DNA of 64,000 nucleotides from Pseudomonadales bacterium (GCA_022821865.1 JAJECW010000002.1:1-64000); one strand, 5' to 3'. Shown: positions 17,730 through 27,794, counted from the stretch's first letter. Notes: generated by a model not told the origin, from the letters alone. Translations and numbers: made by a program.

Positions 17730-20351
17730 TCATGCGGCAACAGAATTGTTCTTGGGTGGAGAGGGAGTGAATTCCAGGTTTTGGCTGGGGGTGATGTTGA
17801 TGGCGACGGTGGCGCCGGCGGGGAGTTTTCCGGCGAGCAGTTGTTTGGCCAGCGGGTTTTCGATCTGGTCCTGGATGGCGCGGCGCAGGGGGCGGGCGCC
17901 GTAGATTGGGTCGTAGCCGGCCTCGGCGATGTGATCGAGGGCGTCGGGGGAAAGCTGGATGACAAGTTCGTTGTCGGCGAGGCGGCGGTTGAGTCCGTCG
18001 ATCTGCAGTTGGGCGATGCCGCGGATTTGTTCCTTGCCGAGCGGGTGGAAGACCACGAGTTCGTCGATGCGGTTGACGAATTCCGGAGAGAAGTGGCCGA
18101 CCACGGCGCCGAGCGCCGATTGCTTCATGCCGGCGTAGGCTTCCCGGTCCGCCCCGCCCTGCCGCATGAGCCGCTGGATGCGCTCCGAGCCGAGATTGGA
18201 GGTCATGATGATGACGGTATTGCGGAAATCCACGGTGCGGCCGCGGCTGTCGGTCAGGCGACCGTCGTCAAGGACTTGCAACAACACGTTGAATACTTCG
18301 GCATGGGCCTTTTCGACTTCGTCGAGGAGGATTACCGAATAGGGCCGGCGGCGCACGGCTTCGGTCAACTGGCCGCCTTCCTCGTGGCCGATATAGCCGG
18401 GAGGGGCGCCGATGAGCCGGGATACGGCGTGTCTTTCCATGTATTCGGACATGTCGATGCGGATCATGGCGGCTTCGGCGTCGAACAGGAATTCGGCCAG
18501 GGCCTTGCACAGTTCGGTCTTGCCGACTCCGGTGGGGCCGAGAAACAGGAAGGAGCCGTTGGGCCGCCCGGGGTCCGCGAGGCCGGAACGCGATCTGCGC
18601 ACGGCGTCGGCGACCGCGGCGACGGCTTCGTCTTGGCCAATCACGCGGCGCCGCAGGGCGGTTTCCAACTCAAGCAGGCGCTGGCGGTCGCCCTGGAGCA
18701 TCCTGCTCACGGGAATGCCGGTGGCGCGGGAGAGAATGTCGGCGATTTCCCCGTCGGTGACTCGGCTGCGCACGAGTTTGCGCTCGTTGTTAGCGGCCTC
18801 GGTGGCCTGCCGCAGTTTCTTTTCGAGGGCGGGAATCAGGCCGTACTGGATTTCCGACATGCGCCCGAGATCGCTGGCGCGCTGGGCGGCTTCGAGGTCG
18901 ATCCTGGCTTTTTCCAGGCTCGACTTGAGCGCCTGGGCGCCGTGCATGGCGGCTTTTTCGGCTTTCCAGATTTCATCGAGATTGGCGTATTCCCGCTCGA
19001 TTTCGCGAATTTCCCCGTTCAGTTTGTCCCGGCGCTGTCTGGCGGCCTCGTCGCGGTCCTTTTTCAGGGCTTCGCGTTCGATTTTCAACTGGATCAGGCG
19101 GCGGTCGAGTTTGTCCATTTCCTCGGGCCTGGAGTCGATCTCCATGCGAATCATGCTCGCGGCCTCGTCGATAAGGTCGATGGCCTTGTCGGGAAGCTGC
19201 CGGTCGGAGATGTAGCGCTGGGACAGGCGCGCCGCGGCGATGATGGCGGTGTCGGAGATTTCCACGCCGTGGTGCGCTTCGTAGCGCTCCTTGAGGCCGC
19301 GCAGAATGGCGATGGTGTCTTCCTCGTCGGGCTCGTCCACGAGCACTTTCTGGAAGCGCCGCTCAAGCGCGGCGTCCTTTTCGATGTGCTGCGTGTATTC
19401 ATTCAGCGTGGTGGCGCCGACACAGTGCAGTTCGCCCCGGGCCAGGGCCGGCTTGAGCATGTTGCCGGCGTCCATGGAGCCTTCGGCCTTGCCCGCGCCC
19501 ACGAGGGTATGCAACTCGTCGATAAAGAGAATCACCGAGCCTTCGCGCCTGGCGATTTCCTTGAGCACGCCTTTCATGCGCTCTTCGAATTCGCCGCGGA
19601 ACCTGGTCCCGGCGATCAGGGAACCGAGATCGAGGGCCAGAATGCGCTTGTTTTTCAGGCCCTCGGGAACTTCGCCATTGACAATGCGCTGGGCGAGCCC
19701 TTCGGCGATGGCGGTTTTGCCGACGCCGGGCTCGCCGATCAACACGGGATTGTTCTTGGTGCGCCTTTGCAGCACCTGCACCGCCCTGCGAATCTCGCTG
19801 TCACGGCCGATGACCGGGTCAAGCTCGCCCTTGCCGGCGCGTTCGGTCAGATCGATGCAGAACTGGTCGAGGGCCTGGCGGCCTGTTTCGGCTTCCGGGT
19901 TGTCCACCGGCTCGCCGCCGCGCAGATTGTCGATGGCATTGGCCAGGGCCTGTTCGCTGACGCCGCCTGACTTGAGCAATCTGGCCGCCGGGTCCGAAGC
20001 TTTCATCGCCGCGAGCAGCACGGTTTCGCTGGAAACAAAGCTGTCGCCCTGTTCATTGGCCAGGGTTTCGGCGCGATTCAGCAGTTTGGCCAATTCCGGG
20101 GAGATGGAAAGCTGGCCGTCGTGGTCCCTGATTCTTGGCAGGTCCTTGACCAGTTGTTCGAGATTGGCGCGGAGTTCGGTGAGGTTGAATCCGGTCTGGG
20201 CGAGCAGGGCGCGGACGGAGCTGTTGGGCTGGTCGAGCATGGCGAGCAGCAGGTGGGCCGGGTCGATTCGGGTGTTTTGGTGGGCCAGGGCCAGGGACTG
20301 AGCGGTGGCGAGGGCCTGCTGGAGGTTGGTGGTGAATTTGTCGGGGCGCAT
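17730..20351 (-). CDS. clpB: ATP-dependent disaggregase ClpB
   Basis: 873 residues. Hsp100 ring hexamer that pulls apart aggregates with DnaK. In order: N-domain repeats (about 1-145), AAA1 with Walker A GEPGVGKT and Walker [11 protein letters not shown], the long coiled-coil M-domain (about 400-530, with [19 protein letters not shown]) that separates ClpB from ClpA/ClpC, AAA2 with [16 protein letters not shown], and a C-terminal D2 small domain with [19 protein letters not shown]. Start 20351 ([15 protein letters not shown]) matches the family; the open frame extends upstream through the heat-shock promoter and is not used. The C-terminus is slightly longer than usual ([10 protein letters not shown]). 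Confidence 0.97.
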   Translation of the reverse strand: MRPDKFTTNLQQALATAQSLALAHQNTRIDPAHLLLAMLDQPNSSVRALLAQTGFNLTELRANLEQLVKDLPRIRDHDGQLSISPELAKLLNRAETLANEQGDSFVSSETVLLAAMKASDPAARLLKSGGVSEQALANAIDNLRGGEPVDNPEAETGRQALDQFCIDLTERAGKGELDPVIGRDSEIRRAVQVLQRRTKNNPVLIGEPGVGKTAIAEGLAQRIVNGEVPEGLKNKRILALDLGSLIAGTRFRGEFEERMKGVLKEIARREGSVILFIDELHTLVGAGKAEGSMDAGNMLKPALARGELHCVGATTLNEYTQHIEKDAALERRFQKVLVDEPDEEDTIAILRGLKERYEAHHGVEISDTAIIAAARLSQRYISDRQLPDKAIDLIDEAASMIRMEIDSRPEEMDKLDRRLIQLKIEREALKKDRDEAARQRRDKLNGEIREIEREYANLDEIWKAEKAAMHGAQALKSSLEKARIDLEAAQRASDLGRMSEIQYGLIPALEKKLRQATEAANNERKLVRSRVTDGEIADILSRATGIPVSRMLQGDRQRLLELETALRRRVIGQDEAVAAVADAVRRSRSGLADPGRPNGSFLFLGPTGVGKTELCKALAEFLFDAEAAMIRIDMSEYMERHAVSRLIGAPPGYIGHEEGGQLTEAVRRRPYSVILLDEVEKAHAEVFNVLLQVLDDGRLTDSRGRTVDFRNTVIIMTSNLGSERIQRLMRQGGADREAYAGMKQSALGAVVGHFSPEFVNRIDELVVFHPLGKEQIRGIAQLQIDGLNRRLADNELVIQLSPDALDHIAEAGYDPIYGARPLRRAIQDQIENPLAKQLLAGKLPAGATVAINITPSQNLEFTPSPPKNNSVAA

Positions 20352-20388
20352 GGAATGGTGGATGCTGTGAAGTATGTTGGTCAATTGG

Positions 20389-20418
20389 TATATGAGGGCC
20401 TGGGGGAAAATGTTCAAG
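20389..20418 (-). promoter_or_regulatory. Sigma-32-like heat-shock promoter of clpB
   Basis: Reading the minus strand: CTTGAA (complement of 20413-20418), 15 bases, then CCTCATAT (complement of 20390-20397). This matches CTTGAAA-N13-17-CCCCATNT with one mismatch in the -10 element, 38 bp upstream of the clpB start. ClpB is a classic sigma-32 target, so both position and gene agree. Confidence 0.65.
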
Positions 20419-20502
20419 ATCGGGTATCCCGCTTCTGTCATGCAACGCATGACGATGTACTTTTGCCATAATGTGGTATGGCAGTCAGGCGGGAGAATGA
20501 AC

Positions 20503-21342
20503 ATGCGGGCGAAAGCGGGTGTGCCGGAGCGGGTGGGGCGGGCGGGTGTGCCTGTTTGGAGGATTCTCGGGCGGAATCCCGGGCCCATGACCGGGCCGGG
20601 GACGAACAGTTACCTGATTGGGGAGAAGCGGCTTTGCCTGGTGGACCCGGGGCCGAAGGACAAAGTCCAGTTGCGGAATTTTCTCGATGCCATTGGCGGA
20701 CGCGAGCTGGCTTGCATTCTGGCCACCCACACCCATGGCGACCATTCTCCCGGCGCCGCGGCGCTGCAGGCCGCCACCGGGGCGGAGCTCGTTGGCCTGC
20801 CGGCGCCGGCCCAGGGTCACAATGACGCGACTTTCCAGCCCGCAAGGCAGTGGCGTCACGGCGACTTGCTCGACTGCGGCGAGTACGGCATTCGCATGCT
20901 GCATACGCCAGGGCATGTTTCCAACCATTTCTGTTATCTGCTTTGTGAAGAGCAAATGTTGTTCACCGGGGATCATGTGCTGGAAGGCACCACTTCGGTG
21001 ATTCTTCCGCCGGACGGAAACATGAGCGATTATCTTGCCAGCCTCGAAGCCCTGCTGGAGATCCCCCTGCGCTATCTTGCGCCCGGCCATGGCGGAATCA
21101 TCGACAAGCCGCACGAGGAAATCCGCAAACTCATCCGGCACCGGATGTATCGGGAAAGCAAGGTGGAACGTGGGCTTGCAACCAGCGGTGGCGGCGTCCT
21201 GACGGAACTTGTGGCCGCGGTGTATGACGATGTCGATTCCGCCATGCACGGCTGGGCCTGCCGCACCATGCTGGCGCATCTGGAGAAACTCGAGCGGGAA
21301 GGCCGGGCGCGCCGCGCCGGTGGGCGATGGCTGCCGGTTTGA
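20503..21342 (+). CDS. MBL-fold metallo-hydrolase (LACTB2/glyoxalase II-like)
   Basis: 279 residues. Beta-lactamase-fold hydrolase with the metal site THTHGDHS (His76, His78, Asp80, His81), a further histidine in [10 protein letters not shown] and Asp in [10 protein letters not shown], and a C-terminal winged-helix-like segment (about 225-279) as in the LACTB2 group. Members cleave thioesters or RNA; the substrate here is unknown. ATG 20503 has GGGAG seven bases upstream; an ATG at 20497 is in frame but too close to that site. It is divergent from clpB and overlaps the next gene by 16 bases. Confidence 0.85.
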   Translation: MRAKAGVPERVGRAGVPVWRILGRNPGPMTGPGTNSYLIGEKRLCLVDPGPKDKVQLRNFLDAIGGRELACILATHTHGDHSPGAAALQAATGAELVGLPAPAQGHNDATFQPARQWRHGDLLDCGEYGIRMLHTPGHVSNHFCYLLCEEQMLFTGDHVLEGTTSVILPPDGNMSDYLASLEALLEIPLRYLAPGHGGIIDKPHEEIRKLIRHRMYRESKVERGLATSGGGVLTELVAAVYDDVDSAMHGWACRTMLAHLEKLEREGRARRAGGRWLPV

Positions 21343-22334
21343 GCGGAAAGATTCCTGTTGGCGTCAGCAGTTGCCTGCTTGGCGAGCGGGTTCGCTACGA
21401 TGGCGGCCACAAGCGCCATGACTATATTGTCAAGTCGCTCGGCGGGTATTTCGAATTCCACCCCTTCTGCCCGGAATTCGCCATCGGGCTCGGCGTTCCG
21501 CGCAAACCGATTCGGTTGACCAGGCGCGGCGGGGGCGGAATCCGCTGCGTTCAGGTGGATGACCCCGGGGTTGACCACAGCCGGGCGCTGCATGACAGCC
21601 TGGATGGCGAGCGAATCAAGACACTCGGCTTGTGTGGCTATATCCTCAAGAAGGGCTCGCCAAGCTGCGGCATGGAAGCCGTGCCGGTATGGCGGGGGGG
21701 GAACCGGATCGGCGAAGGCAGCGGCATTTTCGCCCATGCCCTCATGCGGGCTTTTCCCTGGCTGCCGGTGGCGGAGGAGGGTTGGCTGGATGATCCGGTA
21801 TTGCGGGACAACTTCATCCAGCGCGTTTTTGTATTGCGGCGCTGGTTTGCGCTGATGGGCGAATGGCGATCGAGCCCCGGCCTTGCCGCGCTGACCCGCT
21901 TTCACGCCCGCCACAAGCTGATCATCATGAGCTGCGAACCGGGCAGTTACCCCGCCCTGGGCCGATTGCTCGCGGAAGCCGGCAAGGATGATTTGCCGAC
22001 GATTGCGGAACAATACCTGTCAGGACTCATGGCGGCCCTGGGGCAACCGGCCACACCGGGCAGGCATGTGAACGTGCTGCTCCATGTGCTCGGCTATCTG
22101 AAGCAGCGGCTTGACCGTGAGGAAAGCGGAAAATTGCGGCAAGCCATCGACGACTTCCGCCAGGGCCGGGTTCCATTGCAAACCCCCATCCGTTTGCTCA
22201 ACCACGAGTTCAGCCTGCATCCGGACCCATACATCGCCAATTCCTGGTACATGAATCCGGAGCCTGGGGAAACCGCTCTCCGGTTCGCCATCACGCCAAC
22301 TGGTGCCCGGGCGCTCCCGCCGGGGCGATCTTGA
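21327..22334 (+). CDS. DUF523 and DUF1722 two-domain protein (YbgA-like)
   Basis: 335 residues. The N-terminal DUF523 domain (about 8-155) has conserved cysteines in GVSSCLLGERVRYDGGHK, HPFCPE and the KKGSPSCG motif; the C-terminal DUF1722 domain (about 190-310) has the family patterns RFHARHKLIIMSC and NVLLHVLGYLK. The same fusion occurs in E. coli YbgA relatives. Function is not settled; cysteine content suggests metal or sulfur chemistry, and DUF523 proteins have been linked to thiouracil desulfuration, which I do not claim here. The start overlaps the previous gene by 16 bases; the end overlaps the convergent nhaC gene by 44. Confidence 0.88.
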   Translation: MAAGLSGKIPVGVSSCLLGERVRYDGGHKRHDYIVKSLGGYFEFHPFCPEFAIGLGVPRKPIRLTRRGGGGIRCVQVDDPGVDHSRALHDSLDGERIKTLGLCGYILKKGSPSCGMEAVPVWRGGNRIGEGSGIFAHALMRAFPWLPVAEEGWLDDPVLRDNFIQRVFVLRRWFALMGEWRSSPGLAALTRFHARHKLIIMSCEPGSYPALGRLLAEAGKDDLPTIAEQYLSGLMAALGQPATPGRHVNVLLHVLGYLKQRLDREESGKLRQAIDDFRQGRVPLQTPIRLLNHEFSLHPDPYIANSWYMNPEPGETALRFAITPTGARALPPGRS

Positions 22335-23769
22335 AATTGAGGAAGCCGTAAAGAACCGCAATGACCGGGCAAATCATGTTGAAGAAGCAGAAAGGGAAGT
22401 AGGCCAGGGTGGCGACGCCCAGGGTGCCGCTCATGTAGGCGCCGCAGGTATTCCATGGCACCAGGGGGGAGGTGATGGTGCCCGAGTCCTCCAGGGTGCG
22501 CGAAAGGTTTTTCACGTCGAGGTCGCGGCTCTGGTATTCCAGCTTGTACATTCGGCCCGGCAGCACGATGGAGATGTACTGGTCCGAGGTGATGATGTTG
22601 GCGCCGATGCAGGTGGCCACGGTGGTGGTGATCAGGCTGCCGGTGCTGTGAACAAAGGACAGCGCGAAATCCACCAGCCGCCGCAACAGGCCGACCCGCT
22701 CCATGGCGGCGCCGAATACCATGGCGCAGAGTATCAGCCACACGGTATTGAGCATGGAACTCATGCCGCCCCGGGACATGAGATCGTCCAGGGTGGCATT
22801 GCCGCTCCGCAGTACAAAGCCATTGAAAAAGGTTTCCCAGACTCCCCGCGCCAGGGCGAGCGGCAGGCTGGGGTCATCGCCGGGCAGATTGAGTATTGCC
22901 TGCCGCTGGAACAATAGCGCGAGAACAACGCCGAGCATGCCCCCGGTGAGAATCGTGGGAATCGGCGGCAGTTTGCGATTGGCCATCCACAGCAGGGCCA
23001 GCACCGGCAGCAGCATGATCGGCGAAATCATGAAGTTTTCCGTGAGCAGGGCCATGGTGATGGCAAGCTCATCGGCGCTGGCGCTGGAATCGATATTGAG
23101 TCCGATCAGGCCATACAGCGACAGCGCAATGAGTATGCTTGGCACCGCGGTCCACACCATATGGCCGATATGGCTGAACAGGTCGGTTCCCGCCACGGCG
23201 GGGGCAAGATTGGTGGTTTCCGACAGGGGCGACATCTTGTCGCCAAAATAGGCGCCGGAAATGATCGCGCCGGCGGTAATCGCCGGTGACAGCCCGAGCC
23301 CCGCGCTGGCGCCGATCAGGGCGATTCCCACGGTGCCGGCCACGGTCCAGGAACTGCCGATGCTGAGGGCGATGAGGGCGCAGATCAGGCAGGAGGCGAA
23401 GTAGAAGATGGACGGATCGAGAATGAGCAGGCTGTAGTAGATCATCGTCGGCACGGTGCCGCCCATGATCCAGCTTCCGATGAGCAGGCCCACGCAGAGC
23501 AGGATGAGGATGGGTTTGAGGGAAATCGATATGCCGGAGATGATGGCGTTCTCGATCTGCTGCCAGCCAAGGCCATTGCGCCAGCCCACCGCCGCGGCCA
23601 CCGCGGCGCCGATGATCAGGGCAATCTGGTTCGGGCCATAGCTGGCGTCTTCGCCGAACAGATACACCGAAAAAGCCAGCAGCAGCACCAGCGTCAGCAC
23701 CGGCAGCAGCGCCTGAACTACGGTCGGCTTTCTTTCCCGGGAATGGTCCCGGGCCGTATCCCCACTCAT
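22291..23769 (-). CDS. nhaC: NhaC-type Na+/H+ antiporter (first of three)
   Basis: 492 residues with about twelve hydrophobic helices. Family hallmarks include [40 protein letters not shown] (the GDKxSPxSxTTN ion-site motif) and a symmetric second half with [19 protein letters not shown]. It exchanges Na+ for H+ at the inner membrane. Start 23769 (MSGDTARDH) is chosen; a start at 23787 would add six residues. It stands alone, convergent with the DUF523 gene and divergent from proA. Confidence 0.92.
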   Translation of the reverse strand: MSGDTARDHSRERKPTVVQALLPVLTLVLLLAFSVYLFGEDASYGPNQIALIIGAAVAAAVGWRNGLGWQQIENAIISGISISLKPILILLCVGLLIGSWIMGGTVPTMIYYSLLILDPSIFYFASCLICALIALSIGSSWTVAGTVGIALIGASAGLGLSPAITAGAIISGAYFGDKMSPLSETTNLAPAVAGTDLFSHIGHMVWTAVPSILIALSLYGLIGLNIDSSASADELAITMALLTENFMISPIMLLPVLALLWMANRKLPPIPTILTGGMLGVVLALLFQRQAILNLPGDDPSLPLALARGVWETFFNGFVLRSGNATLDDLMSRGGMSSMLNTVWLILCAMVFGAAMERVGLLRRLVDFALSFVHSTGSLITTTVATCIGANIITSDQYISIVLPGRMYKLEYQSRDLDVKNLSRTLEDSGTITSPLVPWNTCGAYMSGTLGVATLAYFPFCFFNMICPVIAVLYGFLNFKIAPAGAPGHQLA

Positions 23770-23841
23770 GGAATGCACTTTCCGCAAAGAGCGCCAAGCA
23801 TACTGGCACAGCCGTCGCTGTGTCTAATGCGCTTCTTCTCC

Positions 23842-23863
23842 GTCATTCCGCGCGCAGGATGAC
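23842..23863. repeat. Family D short palindrome upstream of proA
   Basis: GTCATTCCGCGCGCAGGATGAC, a minimal version of the D palindrome with the inverted ends GTCATTC and GGATGAC. It lies between nhaC and proA. A TATAAT box follows at 23901-23906 and may serve proA. Confidence 0.6.
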
Positions 23864-23951
23864 GGGGCGAGCTTCGTACAACGACAATGGGTTTCGGGGT
23901 TATAATTTCGCGCCGGGAACAGCATGGCCCAGTCAGCCGGGCGCAAGCCAC

Positions 23952-25211
23952 ATGACGGACATCAAGCACTACATGGCGCAGATCGGCCAGCGCGCGAGAG
24001 CCGCAAGCGCCGCGATTGGCCGCGCCGGCGCCGCGCAAAAGAACGCCGCGCTGCTTGCCACGGCCGAAGCCATCGACAGCCGCCGGGCCGCGCTCGGGGA
24101 AGCCAATGCGGCGGATCTTCGGCGGGGCAGGGAAAAGAAGCTTGCCGCGCCGCTGCTGGACCGGCTCGAACTGACTTCCGGCCGGATCGACGCCATGATC
24201 ACGGGCCTGGGTCAGGTCGCCTCGCTGGACGATCCCGTTGGCGAGATCAGCGGCCTCAAGCATCGCCCCACGGGAATCCAGGTGGGCCGCATGCGGGTGC
24301 CGCTTGGCGTCATCGGCATCATCTATGAATCGCGTCCCAATGTGACCTGCGAAGCCGCCAGCCTCTGCCTGAAGTCCGGCAATGCCGCCATTTTGCGCGG
24401 CGGTTCGGAAGCCCTGGATTCCAATCGGGCCATTGCCGGCTGTATCCGGGAGGGACTGGCCAAAGCGGAACTTGACCCGCGGGTCATCCAGGTGCTCGAC
24501 CGCCCGGACCGGGAAGCCGTGGGCTGTCTGATCACCATGCCGGAATTCGTTGACGTCATTGTGCCCCGGGGCGGCAAGGGGCTGATCGAGCGGATCAGCC
24601 GGGAATCCCGGGTGCCGGTGATCAAGCATCTCGACGGCAATTGCCATCTCTACATCGACGACAGGGCGGACCTCGACAAGTCGCTTGTGGTGGCGGTCAA
24701 TGCCAAGACCCAGCGCTACGGCACCTGCTGCACCCTGGAATCGCTGCTCGTGGCGCGCGATGCGGCGGTGGAAATCCTGCCCCGGCTTGCCGCGGCCTAT
24801 GGCAAACACGGCGTCGAACTGCGCGGCTGCGAGGCGACCCGGCAGATCCTGCCTAGGGCCGCGCCCGCAAGCGAAGAGGACTGGTACGCCGAATATCTTG
24901 CGCCGATTCTTTCGGTGCGCATTGTGGCGGGTATCGATGAGGCGATCGCCCATATCAACCGGTACAGCTCGCAACATACCGACGCCATCATGACCGCCGA
25001 CCATGGCCGCGCCCTGCGATTCCTGCGCGAAGTCGATTCGAGTTCGGTGATGGTCAATGCCTCGACCCGCTTCGCCGATGGCTTCGAGTACGGCCTCGGC
25101 GCGGAAATCGGCATCTCCACCGACAAGCTCCACGCCCGGGGCCCGGTGGGGCTGGAAGGCCTGACCTCGCAGAAATTCGTCGTGCTCGGGGACGGGCATA
25201 TCCGGCAATGA
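23952..25211 (+). CDS. proA: Glutamate-5-semialdehyde dehydrogenase (gamma-glutamyl phosphate reductase)
   Basis: 419 residues, the normal ProA length. NADPH-dependent second step of proline synthesis. Family motifs are [41 protein letters not shown] and the active-site region [11 protein letters not shown] (Cys259/Cys260), then [23 protein letters not shown] near the end. Start 23952 gives the family N-terminus; the frame is open upstream but non-coding in character. nadD follows 7 bases after its stop. proB is not in the window. Confidence 0.97.
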   Translation: MTDIKHYMAQIGQRARAASAAIGRAGAAQKNAALLATAEAIDSRRAALGEANAADLRRGREKKLAAPLLDRLELTSGRIDAMITGLGQVASLDDPVGEISGLKHRPTGIQVGRMRVPLGVIGIIYESRPNVTCEAASLCLKSGNAAILRGGSEALDSNRAIAGCIREGLAKAELDPRVIQVLDRPDREAVGCLITMPEFVDVIVPRGGKGLIERISRESRVPVIKHLDGNCHLYIDDRADLDKSLVVAVNAKTQRYGTCCTLESLLVARDAAVEILPRLAAAYGKHGVELRGCEATRQILPRAAPASEEDWYAEYLAPILSVRIVAGIDEAIAHINRYSSQHTDAIMTADHGRALRFLREVDSSSVMVNASTRFADGFEYGLGAEIGISTDKLHARGPVGLEGLTSQKFVVLGDGHIRQ

Positions 25212-25218
25212 CACGACC

Positions 25219-25851
25219 ATGACCCGCGTCGGCATTTTCGGCGGCATGTTCGATCCGGTGCATCATGGACACATGGCGGTCGCCAGACATGCCGTGGAAT
25301 TCCTCGACCTTGATCGATTGCTGCTGATTCCCTGCAAACGGCCCAATCACCGCGGACTTCCCATGGCAAGCGGCGAACAACGTCTCCGGATGCTCGAACT
25401 CGCCGCGGCGGAAGACCCCCGCATTGTGGCGGACCCCATCGAGCTTTCCAGTGGGGGCGTGTCCTGGACGGTCCACACCCTGGCGCGCCTCCGCCAGCGA
25501 TTTCCCGCCGCCCGACTCGTACTCGTGCTGGGCGTCGACGCCTTTCTCGGCCTGCCGAACTGGCGCAACCCGGAGCAATTGTTCCGGATGGCGCATTTGC
25601 TGGTAATCGCAAGGCAAAACCTGCCGATGGATTACGCTATGGCGGGCAGATTTGGAGGCGCGATGGCGCAAGACCCGGAACAGTTGTTCAGCGGCAAGGC
25701 GGGCGGGGTGCTGCTGAGTCCGGAGCCGGCGGTGGACGCTTCTTCCACGGCGGCGCGTGAACTGCTTGCCGAAGGGCGCCGGGTCTCCCTGCCCGGCAAG
25801 GTGCTCGCCTACATCGGGGAACAGGGACTGTATCGCGGGGAGAATACATGA
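25219..25851 (+). CDS. nadD: Nicotinate-nucleotide adenylyltransferase
   Basis: 210 residues. Transfers AMP from ATP to nicotinate mononucleotide in NAD synthesis. The nucleotidyltransferase signature GIFGGMFDPVHHGHM is at residues 5-19, with LLLIPCKRPNH after it and a C-terminal SSTAARELL (the ISSTxxR-type motif). It sits in the conserved order proA-nadD-rsfS and overlaps rsfS by 4 bases (ATGA). Confidence 0.97.
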   Translation: MTRVGIFGGMFDPVHHGHMAVARHAVEFLDLDRLLLIPCKRPNHRGLPMASGEQRLRMLELAAAEDPRIVADPIELSSGGVSWTVHTLARLRQRFPAARLVLVLGVDAFLGLPNWRNPEQLFRMAHLLVIARQNLPMDYAMAGRFGGAMAQDPEQLFSGKAGGVLLSPEPAVDASSTAARELLAEGRRVSLPGKVLAYIGEQGLYRGENT

Positions 25852-26225
25852 CGGCGCAGGCAGGGAAGAAGGGGCAGCCGGCAGCACTCGACGAAGGGCG
25901 GATCGCCCGGCTGGTGGAAAGCATTCTGGAAGATGGCAAGGCGGAGTCGATCCGCTGCATCGATGTGCGGCAACTGACCTCCATAACCGATTACATGGTC
26001 ATGGCGACGGGGAACTCCCGCATCCATACCAAGGCGCTGGCCGACGCCATCGTCGAAAAAATGAAGGAACAAGGCGTGGCCGCCAGTGGAATCGAAGGCC
26101 TTCCCGCCGCCGAGTGGGTCCTGGTGGACCTCGGTTCCGTGGTGGTCCACATCATGCTCGCCCAGGTCCGCGCCCTCTACAACCTCGAAGAACTATGGAA
26201 CCTGCAGCCGGCGAATGAGGAGTGA
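25848..26225 (+). CDS. rsfS: Ribosomal silencing factor RsfS
   Basis: 125 residues. Binds uL14 on the large subunit and blocks subunit joining during starvation. Family motifs: SIRCIDVRQLTSITDYMVMATGNSRIHTKALAD, then GIEGLPAAEWVLVDLGSVVVHIM and the terminal LYNLEELW. The first 20 or so residues are a basic extension. It overlaps nadD (ATGA). The rlmH and mrdA genes that usually follow are missing here; a hairpin-rich repeat region follows instead. Confidence 0.96.
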   Translation: MTAQAGKKGQPAALDEGRIARLVESILEDGKAESIRCIDVRQLTSITDYMVMATGNSRIHTKALADAIVEKMKEQGVAASGIEGLPAAEWVLVDLGSVVVHIMLAQVRALYNLEELWNLQPANEE

Positions 26226-26245
26226 GGCCCGGTGGCTGGAACGAG

Positions 26246-26376
26246 GGCAAGCGTTTACGAGGCGCAGCTTCGTGCCTGGTTCCGAGCGGCGTCGAGCCAT
26301 GCTCGACGACTGGACTGGCGGGACTGGGGTTTGGCGAAGCCCAAAGAGCCGCGCCAGGGGTGGCATGAACAACCCC
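26246..26376 (+). repeat. Family E hairpin module and further hairpins after rsfS
   Basis: The first part (26246-26313) starts GGCAAGCGTTTACGAGGCGC and matches, at roughly three quarters of positions by eye, an insert inside repeat A4 (complement of about 53129-53205). It forms CGAGGC-GCA-GCTTCG and GTCGAGC-CAT-GCTCGAC. Then come CTGGCG...CGCCAG (26315-26357) enclosing GGGTTT-GGCG-AAGCCC, and GGGGT...ACCCC (26357-26376). With A3 directly after it, the interval between rsfS and the next gene is an almost unbroken array of about nine stem-loops. Confidence 0.7.
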
Positions 26377-26390
26377 GCGGAAATCCCGCA

Positions 26391-26533
26391 GGGAAGCTCT
26401 GATTAAGTCAGAGCTTCCCTGCGGCACATGGAAGTGCCGCCGAATTCGATGGCGTAAGCCATTGAATTCGGGAGCAAAACAAAACCACGCTTTTGTTTTG
26501 CGATAATGAAAAACTCCACGGATGGAGTTTTTC
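26391..26533 (+). repeat. Family A five-hairpin repeat, copy A3
   Basis: Complete copy in family orientation with all five stem-loops, followed by CAGAGAATT. Its 3' flank runs straight into a solo family B end. It lies 165 bp past the rsfS stop. Confidence 0.93.
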
Positions 26534-26536
26534 AGA

Positions 26537-26561
26537 GAATTCCTGCGGCGCAGGCTCCTAG
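26537..26561 (-). repeat. Family B solo end fused to repeat A3
   Basis: GAATTCCTGCGGCGCAGGCT and CCTAG, the right end of family B, three bases after A3. No left B end is seen before A3. Up to the next gene at 26736 the sequence is AT-rich (a possible promoter region) and holds nothing else I can name. Confidence 0.75.
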
Positions 26562-26735
26562 CCAAAGAAAGCACCAAAATAGTGCATGAATATTATAGCC
26601 TTTGTAAAACAATGACTTGCAATCCTGATTGTCATAAAACAGTCATATTTCTGAAAAAATTGGCCGATTTTCCTTGATATTGCCGCGCTTCTGCGCGATA
26701 TTCGAGACAGTGTTTTTGCTTCGGGGTTTCGCAAC

Positions 26736-27395
26736 ATGCCGGTTTTCCTCGCCAGCATCAGGAAATCCATCTTTTCCGGGGCCGGTTTGTGGAACTGGCT
26801 CGCGGTCGCTGTGCTGGTATTGCATTCTCCCGCCAGCGGGCAATCAAGGGATTCATTCCCGGCGGATTCGCTGTTGCGTCAGGCCCAGTCTCTCCAGGAA
26901 CAGCATGAGCACGCGGCAGCCCTGCCCATTCTGCGCCGGGCCCTCGATCTGGCCCGCAGGTCCCGGGGCCTGTACCATGAAGATCAGCTTGACATTCTCT
27001 ACCACCTGATCGAAAGCGAGTCGGTGCGGGCCAACTGGGAGCAGGTGGACGATTACTTCACCCTGCTGCAAAGCCTGTACCTGCGCTTGTATGCCGATGA
27101 CCCGGCCCGGCTGGAGAGTGGGCTGGCCAGGGTAGGCGATTGGCATGCCGATGCCCTGCGCCATGGTCTCGACGGGCGCACGGTGCCGCACCTGCGTCAG
27201 GCCCGCCGGCTGTTCAAGCTGAGGCTGGAGCTTGCCGAGGCCGCCCCCCGCCCGGATCCGGGCAAGGTCGAAAGCCTGCGGGGCAATATCCGCATCGCCG
27301 AATCCCGTCTGGGCCTGTATTCCCTGCGTGACAGCGGAACCCTGCACGAACAGCGGGAGCAGCAACGGGAGTTGCTGCTGTCAAGTCTGCGCTAG
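26736..27395 (+). CDS. Exported TPR-like protein of unknown function
   Basis: 219 residues. An N-terminal signal segment (LAVAVLVLHSPASGQ) is followed by helical repeats resembling tetratricopeptide units (LLRQAQSLQEQHEHAAALPI, LRRALDLARRSRGLYHEDQL). The C-terminus is glutamine- and arginine-rich (EQREQQRELLLSSLR). A periplasmic scaffold role is plausible but not shown. It stands alone between repeat arrays. Its stop codon is the TAG that begins repeat B2, so the element may have trimmed or set the end of this gene. Confidence 0.65.
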   Translation: MPVFLASIRKSIFSGAGLWNWLAVAVLVLHSPASGQSRDSFPADSLLRQAQSLQEQHEHAAALPILRRALDLARRSRGLYHEDQLDILYHLIESESVRANWEQVDDYFTLLQSLYLRLYADDPARLESGLARVGDWHADALRHGLDGRTVPHLRQARRLFKLRLELAEAAPRPDPGKVESLRGNIRIAESRLGLYSLRDSGTLHEQREQQRELLLSSLR

Positions 27396-27557
27396 GAGCC
27401 TGCGCCGCGGGAATCCGCGAAAGCGAAAATTCGCTATCGCCGCGCCCCCGGCTGGTCGATTGAGGCGAATATTGGTGGATATGCAACGAAATCGAGCGGC
27501 CGGGGGCGTGGACGGGAGCGGATTTGCAGCCGTGAATTCCTACGGCGCAGGCTCCTG
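27393..27557 (+). repeat. Family B repeat, copy B2; supplies the stop codon of the preceding gene
   Basis: Full copy from TAGGAGCCTGCGCC to GGCGCAGGCTCCT. The inner inverted pair CGCGCCCCCGGC...GCCGGGGGCG and the core with AATATTGGTGGATATGCAAC are intact. The first three bases are the stop of the upstream coding sequence. Confidence 0.93.
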
Positions 27558-27578
27558 CGCCGCCATCGTCAGCGTCCC

Positions 27579-27605
27579 GTCATTCCGTGCGAAGTCGCGG
27601 AATCT
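27579..27605. repeat. Family D palindrome, degenerate copy
   Basis: GTCATTCCGTGCGAAGTCGC followed by GGAATCT, matching the D family with a shortened centre. Confidence 0.55.
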
Positions 27606-27754
27606 CAGTCAGAAGCCTCCCAGGAAGATTCTTCGGCTGCGCGCAAGGGGACGGGGAGAGAGTTAAAGGGCGCTGAAGGGAAGCATCGCCAGCAATTCCA
27701 TTCGTTTAGGGGGAACGATAAAGAAAGTAAACTCACGAGCCCCGCCTTCAGCTA

Positions 27755-27794
27755 TTCATTCGCTGTTTACGGGGGGGCGTACAGCGAATGAATT
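27755..27794. repeat. Perfect 13-bp inverted repeat with G-rich loop
   Basis: Arms ATTCATTCGCTGT (27755-27767) and ACAGCGAATGAAT (27782-27794), separated by 14 bases containing GGGGGGG. It is 115 bp beyond the stop of the CNNM gene, which ends at 27909 on the minus strand, so it could end that transcript, but it has no U run. Confidence 0.6.
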
